NCBI GenBank assembly: GCA_048268845.1
Contig: JBLWUQ010000014.1
Location: 16,535-80,534 of the forward strand
Reading direction: 5' to 3'
DNA from: Muriiphilus sp048268845
GTDB taxonomy: Bacteria; Pseudomonadota; Alphaproteobacteria; Rhodobacterales; Rhodobacteraceae
DNA length: 64,000 bases
Within the stretch, counting starts at the first letter, position 1; every line of letters starts with the position of its first letter. The translations under genes were made by a program, and so were the position numbers. The notes under the pieces were generated by a model. That model was not told where the DNA came from, made no database searches, and saw nothing but the letters and a program-made list of their open reading frames with translations. Shown piece by piece: positions 58,633 to 64,000 of this stretch.

Positions 58633-58857
58633 TCAGTTCAGGAAATGCCCGACGACGCGCACGAAGGCGCGCGGTATGTCCTCGAAGGTATAGCCGCCGA
58701 CCTTCTGCGTCAGCGCATAGACCACCATCCCGCCGCCGATCAGCAGCATGATCGCGGCGATCCGGGGCGCGCGGCCTTCGGAATAGGATGAGACGATGGA
58801 CGGAATCGAAAAGACCAGGATGACCAGGCCGATCACCAGGTAGATGTCGAATTGCAT
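58633..58857 (-). CDS. Small two-span membrane protein
   Basis: 74 residues. Two helices, DIYLVIGLVILVFSIPSIVS and IAAIMLLIGGGMVVYAL, separated by a short polar loop YSEGRAPR. No family recognised beyond similarity in shape to short Rhodobacterales membrane proteins. GGGAG precedes the ATG at 58857. It lies 41 bases downstream of pyk on the same strand and is probably cotranscribed with it. Confidence 0.7.
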   Translation of the reverse strand: MQFDIYLVIGLVILVFSIPSIVSSYSEGRAPRIAAIMLLIGGGMVVYALTQKVGGYTFEDIPRAFVRVVGHFLN

Positions 58858-58898
58858 GTCGGCTCCCGTCATCGCCACCCCTGCGGCGCGTTCCAGTA

Positions 58899-60347
58899 TT
58901 ATTCCGGGTCGGTCGCGAAAATCAACCGTTCAGCGCAGGGCGCGACACGCAGGATGTTGGTGGTTCCCGGCACGTTGAAGGGCACGCCCGCCGTCACCAC
59001 GATCTGATCGTCCTCGGTGCCGACGCCGGATTCGCGCACCACGCGGGCGGCGTTGATGACCGCGCCCTTGAACCGGTCGACATGGCCATCGGTCATGTAG
59101 CAGGTGATGCCCCAGCTCAGGCACAACCGGCGTGCGGTGCCGACCAGTTGGGTCAGCGCCAGGATCGGCACGCGCGGGCGCTCGCGCGCGGTCAGAAGCG
59201 CGGTGGTGCCCGACTGGGTGAAGCAGCAGATCGCCTTGATGTCGGTCGCCTCGGCGATCTCACGCGCGGCCGAGACGATGCCGTCGGCGACGGTGCGCCG
59301 CTCGATGATGCGGCTGTTCTCGATCATCTGCCGATACATCGGATCGTGCTCGACCTCGACCGCGATCGCGACCATCGTCGCCACAGCCTCGAGCGGATAG
59401 CTGCCAGCCGCGCTTTCGGCCGACAGCATGATCGCGTCGGCCCCCTCGTAGATCGCATTGGCGACGTCGGAGACCTCGGCGCGGGTCGGCACCGGGCTGT
59501 CGATCATGCTTTCCATCATCTGGGTCGCCACGATCACCGGCTTGGCGGCGGTGCGGCAGGCCTGGATCAGGCGTTTCTGGATCGGCGGCACGTTCTGCAC
59601 CGGCAGTTCGACGCCAAGATCGCCACGCGCCACCATGATGCCATCCGACACCGCCAGGATATCGTCAAAGCAGCGCACCGCCGCCGGTTTCTCGATCTTG
59701 GCCAGCACCGCCGCGCGGCCATTGGCCAGCCTGCGCGCCTCCTGGACGTCTTCGGGCCGCTGCACGAAGCTGAGCGCCAGCCAGTCGACACCCAGCTCGC
59801 AGGCGAACTCGAGGTCGTCGCGGTCCTTTTCCGACAGCGCCGCCAGCGGCAGCACCACGTCCGGCACGTTCACGCCCTTGCGGTCCGAGATCGTGCCGCC
59901 CACCATCACCTCGCACTCGGCGAAATCCTTCCCGCACTCAACCACCTTGAGGCGGATCTTGCCGTCATTGACCAGCAGGGTCGAACCCGGCTCGAGTGCC
60001 TCGAAGATCTCGCGGTGCGGAAGCTGCACCCGGCGGTTGGTGCCCGGCGTGTCGTCGAGGTCGAAGCGGAACGGGTCGCCTTCCTCGATCTCGACCGCGC
60101 CGGCGGCGAACTTGCCACAGCGCAGCTTGGGGCCTTGCAGGTCGGCCAGGATGGCGACCGGACGGCCGCTTTCCTGCTCGATCCGGCGGATGATCTCGTG
60201 GCGCTCGCGGTGCTCGTCATGGGTGCCGTGCGACATGTTGATGCGAAACACGTCCGCGCCGGTCTCGAACAGGTCGCGGATCATCTCATGGGTATTGGAC
60301 GCCGGGCCGAGGGTCGCGACGATCTTGACGTTACGATGGCGGTGCAT
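58899..60347 (-). CDS. pyk: Pyruvate kinase
   Basis: 482 residues. Substrate and metal motifs are clear: KIVATLGPASNTHEMI, RINMSHGTHDEH, ILADLQGPKLRCG and the catalytic IEKPAAVRCFDDI with VARGDLGVELP. The C-terminal effector domain has CFTQSGTTALLTARERP. It makes ATP and pyruvate from PEP. It may be subject to control by CceR: a 13-of-14 match to the CceR operator lies 17 bases before the ATG. The frame of the upstream gene runs antisense through pyk but has no matching family. Confidence 0.97.
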   Translation of the reverse strand: MHRHRNVKIVATLGPASNTHEMIRDLFETGADVFRINMSHGTHDEHRERHEIIRRIEQESGRPVAILADLQGPKLRCGKFAAGAVEIEEGDPFRFDLDDTPGTNRRVQLPHREIFEALEPGSTLLVNDGKIRLKVVECGKDFAECEVMVGGTISDRKGVNVPDVVLPLAALSEKDRDDLEFACELGVDWLALSFVQRPEDVQEARRLANGRAAVLAKIEKPAAVRCFDDILAVSDGIMVARGDLGVELPVQNVPPIQKRLIQACRTAAKPVIVATQMMESMIDSPVPTRAEVSDVANAIYEGADAIMLSAESAAGSYPLEAVATMVAIAVEVEHDPMYRQMIENSRIIERRTVADGIVSAAREIAEATDIKAICCFTQSGTTALLTARERPRVPILALTQLVGTARRLCLSWGITCYMTDGHVDRFKGAVINAARVVRESGVGTEDDQIVVTAGVPFNVPGTTNILRVAPCAERLIFATDPE

Positions 60348-60363
60348 CCGGGTCGTTCCTTGG

Positions 60364-60377
60364 TGTTTGCGTTAACA
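60364..60377. promoter_or_regulatory. Candidate CceR operator upstream of pyk
   Basis: On the minus strand TGTTAACGCAAACA matches 13 of 14 positions of TGTTARCGYTAACA. It ends 17 bases before the pyk ATG (60347) and lies 97 bases before the start of the divergent gene at 60474. In R. sphaeroides CceR represses glycolytic functions; a promoter-overlapping site is consistent with repression. Confidence 0.6.
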
Positions 60378-60473
60378 GAGGTTGCGCGCTCTATGCCGCA
60401 AATCGGCGTCCATCGCAACTGGCGCTTTCGCGCCGCGTCGCCTAGAACCCCTTTGGGGCAAGGCAAGACGGGC

Positions 60474-61214
60474 ATGACATACCAACCCTACCATATCCTT
60501 GGCGAGGACCGCCGCTCGCGCTGGCTGATCACCGCCGACCACGCGACCAACACCGTTCCGCAAGAGGTGAACGGCGGCGATCTTGGCCTGTCGGCCGAGG
60601 ACATGAACCGCCACATCGCCTGGGACCCCGGCTCGGCGAGCGTGGCGATCGCGCTGGGCGACTTGCTGGCCGCGCCGGTGGTGATGTCGAACTTCTCGCG
60701 ACTGGTGATCGACCCGAACCGCGGCGAGGACGACCCGACCCTGGTGATGAAGCTCTATGACGGCACCATCATCCCGGCCAATCGCCATGTGGACGATGCC
60801 GAGATCGAACGCCGGCTGAACGCCTGTTACCGCCCCTATCACGATGCCGTCGCCCGTCTGGCGGCGCGGCAGGACGACACGATTTTCGTCGCGGTCCACT
60901 CCTTCACCCGGCAATTGCGCGGCCGCGATCCGCGGCCCTGGCATGTCGGCGTGCTCTATGGCCGCGACCCCCGGTTCGCCCTGCCGCTCTTGCGCCGCCT
61001 GAGGGACGAACCCGACCTCTGCGTCGGCGAGAACGAGCCCTATGGCGGCCACCTCGACGGCGACTCGGTGGATCGTCATGCGATCGGACCGGGGCGGGCG
61101 AACGTGCTGATCGAGATCCGCAACGACCTGATCGTGACCGACCGGCAGCAATACGACTGGGCCGCGCGCCTCGCCCCGATCCTTGAGGAAGTGCTTGCGT
61201 CAAGCGGCCTCTGA
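60474..61214 (+). CDS. N-formylglutamate amidohydrolase family protein
   Basis: 246 residues. It has ITADHATNTVPQE with the metal-binding Asp/His, FSRLVIDPNRGEDDPTLV, AVHSFTRQLRGRDPRPW and ILIEIRNDLIVT-like C-terminal strands, the pattern of the HutG-like N-formylglutamate amidohydrolase (carboxypeptidase-fold) family. Substrate may be formylglutamate or another formylated amino acid. The ATG at 60474 is preceded by GGCAAGACGGGC, a weak ribosome site. Divergent from pyk with 126 bases between. Confidence 0.9.
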   Translation: MTYQPYHILGEDRRSRWLITADHATNTVPQEVNGGDLGLSAEDMNRHIAWDPGSASVAIALGDLLAAPVVMSNFSRLVIDPNRGEDDPTLVMKLYDGTIIPANRHVDDAEIERRLNACYRPYHDAVARLAARQDDTIFVAVHSFTRQLRGRDPRPWHVGVLYGRDPRFALPLLRRLRDEPDLCVGENEPYGGHLDGDSVDRHAIGPGRANVLIEIRNDLIVTDRQQYDWAARLAPILEEVLASSGL

Positions 61215-61286
61215 CAGCGCGGATTTCTGTGGCGAATCGGCGTTTCGTGCTATTCTGGACTCCTTCGCAGTTGGAGTTTTTTTGCG

Positions 61287-61394
61287 ATGGAAAAGAAGCC
61301 GAACCCTGCCAAGGGTGCCGCGAAGCCGGGTGCCAAGCCCGCGCCGACGGGCAAGGCCGCCGCCCCGAAAGGCGCCGGACCCAAGAAGAAGTGA
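61287..61394 (+). CDS. Possible 35-residue Lys/Ala/Pro-rich protein
   Basis: 35 residues: MEKKPNPAKGAAKPGAKPAP followed by TGKAAAPKGAGPKKK. It resembles histone-H1-like or other basic intrinsically disordered tails. GGAG lies 12 bases before the ATG, farther than usual, with a T-run between. A 11-bp hairpin follows the stop. It could instead be non-coding leader of the DUF1244 gene. Confidence 0.45.
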   Translation: MEKKPNPAKGAAKPGAKPAPTGKAAAPKGAGPKKK

Positions 61395-61402
61395 CGCCAA
61401 CC

Positions 61403-61433
61403 GCCCCGGACGGTTGACCTCGCCGTCCGGGGC
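61403..61433 (+). other. Hairpin between small ORF and DUF1244
   Basis: Perfect 11-bp stem GCCCCGGACGG (61403-61413) and CCGTCCGGGGC (61423-61433), loop TTGACCTCG. No T-run follows, so it is not a standard terminator; it may be a processing or stability hairpin. Confidence 0.6.
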
Positions 61434-61470
61434 CCCTCCAATGCGCGAACCCCGTGACAGGAGACGCGCC

Positions 61471-61788
61471 ATGGACGACCAGACCCGCCTCGAGATCGAA
61501 GCCGCCGCCTTCCGCCGGTTGCGCCAGCATCTGATGGATGACCGCCCGGAAGTGCAGAACATCGACCTGATGAACCTGGCCGGCTTCTGCCGCAACTGCC
61601 TCAGCCGCTGGTATCAGGAGGCGGCGAGCGAACGCGGCATCGAGATGAGCAAGGAGGAAGGTCGCGAAGCCTTTTACGGCATGCCCTATGACGCCTGGCG
61701 CGCGCAGAACCAGACCGAGGCCAGCGCCGGCAAGCAGGCGGCGTTCGAGGTCGCGTTCAGGGAAAACGTGAGCAAGGACAAGGGGTAA
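61471..61788 (+). CDS. DUF1244 family protein
   Basis: 105 residues, the full family length. It contains NIDLMNLAGFCRNCLSRWYQ with the invariant CRNC pair, AAFRRLRQHLMD and EGREAFYGMPYDAW. DUF1244 proteins are small helical proteins conserved in Proteobacteria with unknown function; the two cysteines could bind metal. AGGAGACGCGCC precedes the ATG. A terminator with a conserved tail follows. Confidence 0.88.
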   Translation: MDDQTRLEIEAAAFRRLRQHLMDDRPEVQNIDLMNLAGFCRNCLSRWYQEAASERGIEMSKEEGREAFYGMPYDAWRAQNQTEASAGKQAAFEVAFRENVSKDKG

Positions 61789-61811
61789 TGCGGCTGCGCC
61801 GCACTCAGGCC

Positions 61812-61855
61812 GGGAGCGAGGGGCCAGCCCCTCGCGCTCCCCGGAGTATTTTTGC
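61812..61855 (+). terminator. Terminator of DUF1244 with conserved tail
   Basis: Stem GGGAGCGAGGGGC (61812-61824) pairs with GCCCCTCGCGCTCCC (61827-61841) with a two-base bulge, followed by CGGAGTATTTTTGCC. The tail matches the one behind cobO. Confidence 0.75.
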
Positions 61856-61865
61856 CAAAATGAAG
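61839..61865 (+). repeat. Dispersed tail repeat, copy 2
   Basis: CCCCGGAGTATTTTTGCC followed by AAAATGAAG; the counterpart of 17869-17895 on the other strand. Confidence 0.75.
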
Positions 61866-61876
61866 ACGCAGGAGCC

Positions 61877-62740
61877 TCAGATCGCCGCCTTGCGGCTTTC
61901 CTCGAGATAGATCTCGCGCAGCCGCGTCGCCACCCGGCCCGGCTTGCCATCGCCCACCGCCACCCCGTCGACCTCGACCACCGGCGTCACGAAGGCGCTG
62001 GCCGAGGTGATGAACGCCTCGTCCGCATCTTGTGCTTCCGCGACGGTGAAGCTGCGTTCCTCGACTTCCAGCTGCGCCTCGGCGGCAAAGCGCAGCACCG
62101 CCGCGCGGGTGATGCCGTGCAGGATGTCATGGGACAACTCGCGGGTGATGATCTTGCGGTTCTTCACGATATAGGCGTTGTTCGACGTGCCCTCGGTCAC
62201 CATGCCATCCTCGACGAACCAGGCATCGTCCACCCCCGCCGCCTGCGCCATCATCTTGCCCATCGACGGATAGAGAAGCTGCACCGTCTTGATGTCGCGC
62301 CGGCCCCAGCGCTGATCGGGGATCGAGACCACCGTTATGCCCGTCTTCGCCGCGGGATCATCGGCAAGGCCGGGCTTGGACTGGGTGAACATGACCAGTG
62401 TGCACGGGGTCGTCTCGGGGTCGGGAAAGGTGAAGCTGCGGTCGCCGGGACTGCCGCGGGTGATCTGGAGATAGATCATCCCGTCGGTGATGGCGTTGCG
62501 CGCCACCAGTTCGCGGTGCACCGCCAGAAGCTCGTTGCGCCCGATCGGCTGTGTCATGTCCAGCTCGGTCAGCGACCGGGCCAGCCTTGCTGCGTGGCCA
62601 TCGAAGTCGATCAGCTTGCCATCCAGCACCGAGGTCACCTCGTAGACGCCATCGGCCATCAGAAAACCCCGGTCGAAGATCGAGACCTTCGCCTCGGCTT
62701 CGGGCAGATAAACTCCGTTGAGATAGACGATGCGGCTCAT
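61877..62740 (-). CDS. D-amino-acid transaminase (class IV PLP enzyme)
   Basis: 287 residues. Fold-type IV signature: YLNGVYLPEAEAKVSIFDRG, FLMADGVYEV, the PLP lysine K151 in RRDIKTVQLL, then VEDGMVTEGTSNNAYIV and HGITRAAVL. The DGVYEV plus RRDIK pattern favours D-alanine/D-amino-acid transaminase over branched-chain or ADC lyase members. AAGGAACC precedes the ATG at 62740; the longer frame upstream is antisense to the next gene. Confidence 0.9.
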   Translation of the reverse strand: MSRIVYLNGVYLPEAEAKVSIFDRGFLMADGVYEVTSVLDGKLIDFDGHAARLARSLTELDMTQPIGRNELLAVHRELVARNAITDGMIYLQITRGSPGDRSFTFPDPETTPCTLVMFTQSKPGLADDPAAKTGITVVSIPDQRWGRRDIKTVQLLYPSMGKMMAQAAGVDDAWFVEDGMVTEGTSNNAYIVKNRKIITRELSHDILHGITRAAVLRFAAEAQLEVEERSFTVAEAQDADEAFITSASAFVTPVVEVDGVAVGDGKPGRVATRLREIYLEESRKAAI

Positions 62741-62831
62741 GGCAGGTTCCTTGGCTTGGGCGCGTCCGGTATGGCGCTTGGTGTTGATCTTGCTAATGTC
62801 CGGTAGCGCGAAATATCGGAAAGGGAAACCC

Positions 62832-63281
62832 ATGACCACAGCGATGCAATCGGCCCTGATCATGGCGTCGGCAGGCGTGGGCATCCCGCTTCTGGCGGCG
62901 CTGAACGCGGCGCTCGGTCGCCACCTCGGCTCGCCAGCGTCGGCCGGGGTGATCCTGTTCATCGTGGCGCTCGCCATCGCGCTGGCGGTGGCCGCGTTCA
63001 CCGGCGGCAGCTTTCGCGCCGCCGCCAGCGCGCCGCCGCACCTGTTCATCGCCGGGGCCTTCGTTGCCTTCTACGTGCTGTCGGTCACCTGGATCGCGCC
63101 CAGTTTCGGCGTCGGCAACGCGATCTTCTTCGTGCTGCTCGGGCAACTGGTCTCGGCCGCCGTGATCGACCATTTCGGCCTGTTCGGCGCGCTGCACAGC
63201 CCGATGACGCCGATCCGCCTGCTTGGCATCGCGGTGATGGGCGCGGGCGTGTTCCTGACCCAGATCGCCGGGCGCGCCTAA
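62832..63281 (+). CDS. DMT/YdcZ (DUF606)-type membrane protein
   Basis: 149 residues with five hydrophobic helices: GVGIPLLAALNAALGRHLGS, AGVILFIVALAIALAVAAF, then FIAGAFVAFYVLSV, NAIFFVLLGQLVSAAVIDHFG and LLGIAVMGAGVFLTQ. This is the half-length DUF606/YdcZ family, a putative small-molecule exporter. GAAAGGG precedes the ATG. Overlaps the stop of the partial epimerase gene by four bases. Confidence 0.88.
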   Translation: MTTAMQSALIMASAGVGIPLLAALNAALGRHLGSPASAGVILFIVALAIALAVAAFTGGSFRAAASAPPHLFIAGAFVAFYVLSVTWIAPSFGVGNAIFFVLLGQLVSAAVIDHFGLFGALHSPMTPIRLLGIAVMGAGVFLTQIAGRA

Positions 63282-64000
63282 CCCCAAAGTGCGCGCTCCG
63301 GCGGGTGCACCCCGGCTTCGTCGAACACCAGCGGCACGTCGCGGTCGCGCGCCAGCAACAGCGGCCCGTCAAGGTCCGTCACCAGCGCGCCCTGCGCCAC
63401 CAGCACCGCGGGCGCCATCGCCAGCGACGAGCCGACCATGCAGCCGACCATCACGTCGAACCCCGCCACCCGCGCCGCGTCACGAAGCGCCAGCGCCTCG
63501 GTCAGCCCGCCGGTCTTGTCGAGCTTGATGTTCACCACGTCATACTTGCCCGCCAGATCCGGCAGGCTGGCGCGGTCATGGCAGCTCTCATCGGCGCAGA
63601 CCGGCACGGGCCGCGCAATCTCGGCCAGCGCGCCGTCAGCGCCCGCAGGCAAGGGCTGCTCGACCAGTTCAACGCCAAGCCGCAGCAGATGCGGCGCCAG
63701 ATCGGCATAGACCTCGGCGCTCCAGCCCTCGTTCGCATCGACGATGATCCGCGCCTTCGGCGCCCCCGCCCGAACCGCCTCGAGCCGGGGCATGTCGTCG
63801 GGCGTGCCCAGCTTGATCTTCAAGAGCGGACGATGCGCATGCCGTGCCGCCGCGCGCCGCATCTCGTCAGGCGCGGCGAGGCTCAGGGTATAGGCGGTGA
63901 TCTCCGGCCCCGGTGCCGCCAGCCCGGCCAGTTCCCACACCCGCCTGCCCGCCCGCTTCGCCTCGATGTCCCACAGCGCGCAATCGACCGCGTTGTGGGC
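63278..64000 (-). CDS. Dipeptide epimerase (enolase superfamily), C-terminal part
   Basis: At least 240 residues are visible and the gene continues past the right edge. Enolase-superfamily residues are in place: KIKLG (acid/base Lys pair), VDANEGW, VELVEQPL with metal Glu, CADES with metal Asp, and NIKLDKTGGL with the second Lys; the DxD-type VGCMVGSSL follows. This is the L-Ala-D/L-Glu epimerase (YcjG/YkfB) pattern, used to recycle or degrade murein peptides. The extreme left end is not in the window, so the start cannot be seen. Confidence 0.9.
   Translation of the reverse strand, partial: AHNAVDCALWDIEAKRAGRRVWELAGLAAPGPEITAYTLSLAAPDEMRRAAARHAHRPLLKIKLGTPDDMPRLEAVRAGAPKARIIVDANEGWSAEVYADLAPHLLRLGVELVEQPLPAGADGALAEIARPVPVCADESCHDRASLPDLAGKYDVVNIKLDKTGGLTEALALRDAARVAGFDVMVGCMVGSSLAMAPAVLVAQGALVTDLDGPLLLARDRDVPLVFDEAGVHPPERALWG

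Noticed and set aside
59082..60473. Long upstream extension of the N-formylglutamate amidohydrolase frame
   Set aside because: It is antisense to pyruvate kinase; the real start is the ATG at 60474.

Overview
The window is a gap-free piece of a high-GC alphaproteobacterial chromosome, most likely from the Rhodobacterales/Roseobacter group. The evidence is the chvG-chvI-pckA order, an ethylmalonyl-CoA-pathway type acyl-CoA dehydrogenase (mcd), the aerobic (cob) cobalamin genes including cobN, cobW and a CbiG-CobJ fusion, three def-family genes beside fmt, and candidate CceR and CtrA operator motifs. I see no rRNA, tRNA, CRISPR array, transposase or prophage. Almost all ORFs over 100 codons that do not match a listed gene are antisense or frame-shifted shadows of it.

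Layout. 1-2927: envelope two-component system ChvG/ChvI (minus) divergent from PEP carboxykinase. 2983-6251: TSUP transporter, mcd and a TetR regulator. 6239-11232: recO, a Pr6Pr membrane protein, then the minus-strand chain lepB-rnc-DMT transporter-era-DUF1491, coupled by short overlaps. 11416-17865: plus-strand chain rpoZ-rsh-DUF2062-pdxJ-small secreted protein-acpS-ThDP enzyme. 17949-26524: cobO, an unknown polytopic membrane protein, a small lipoprotein, cobN, a GNAT acetyltransferase, cobW and a CbiM-like cobalt component whose leader is a clear cobalamin riboswitch. 26988-34182: smc, a low-GC membrane protein gene flanked by a 14-bp direct repeat, a YbjN protein, an unknown protein, a tiny single-span membrane ORF and an MltB-type lytic transglycosylase. 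34230-36489: cbiB-cobC-DUF1636. 36655-39632: lone receiver protein, HAD hydrolase, ornithine cyclodeaminase-like protein, alpha/beta hydrolase. 39634-42039: fmt and three def-family genes, one degenerate. 42154-51346: PatB-like lyase, L,D-transpeptidase, folK, NYN protein, phospholipase D protein, cupin, ispH, two methyltransferases, rnhA, a GlsB-type protein and a glutathionyl-hydroquinone reductase. 51633-58201: a cobalamin ring-building operon (small membrane protein, cbiX, cobH, cobL, cobI, cbiG-cobJ, cobM). 58285-64000: small proteins, pyk, N-formylglutamate amidohydrolase-like protein, DUF1244, D-amino-acid transaminase, YdcZ-type membrane protein and a partial dipeptide epimerase.

How it fits together. 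Cobalamin synthesis is the dominant theme: cobalt entry (CbiM-like), cobalt delivery and insertion (CobW, CobN, CbiX), ring methylation and rearrangement (CobI, CobJ, CobM, CobL, CobH), adenosylation (CobO) and side-chain attachment (CobC, CbiB) lie in four separate loci. CobK, CobG/CobZ, CobF, CobB, CobST and the lower-ligand genes are not in the window. Central carbon control is a second theme: pckA and pyk both carry matches to the CceR operator. The most unusual signals are the direct-repeat-flanked low-GC gene behind smc, a probable CTG-started 29-residue membrane protein, the inactive-looking third deformylase, and a hairpin-plus-conserved-tail terminator repeat present at two unrelated loci.
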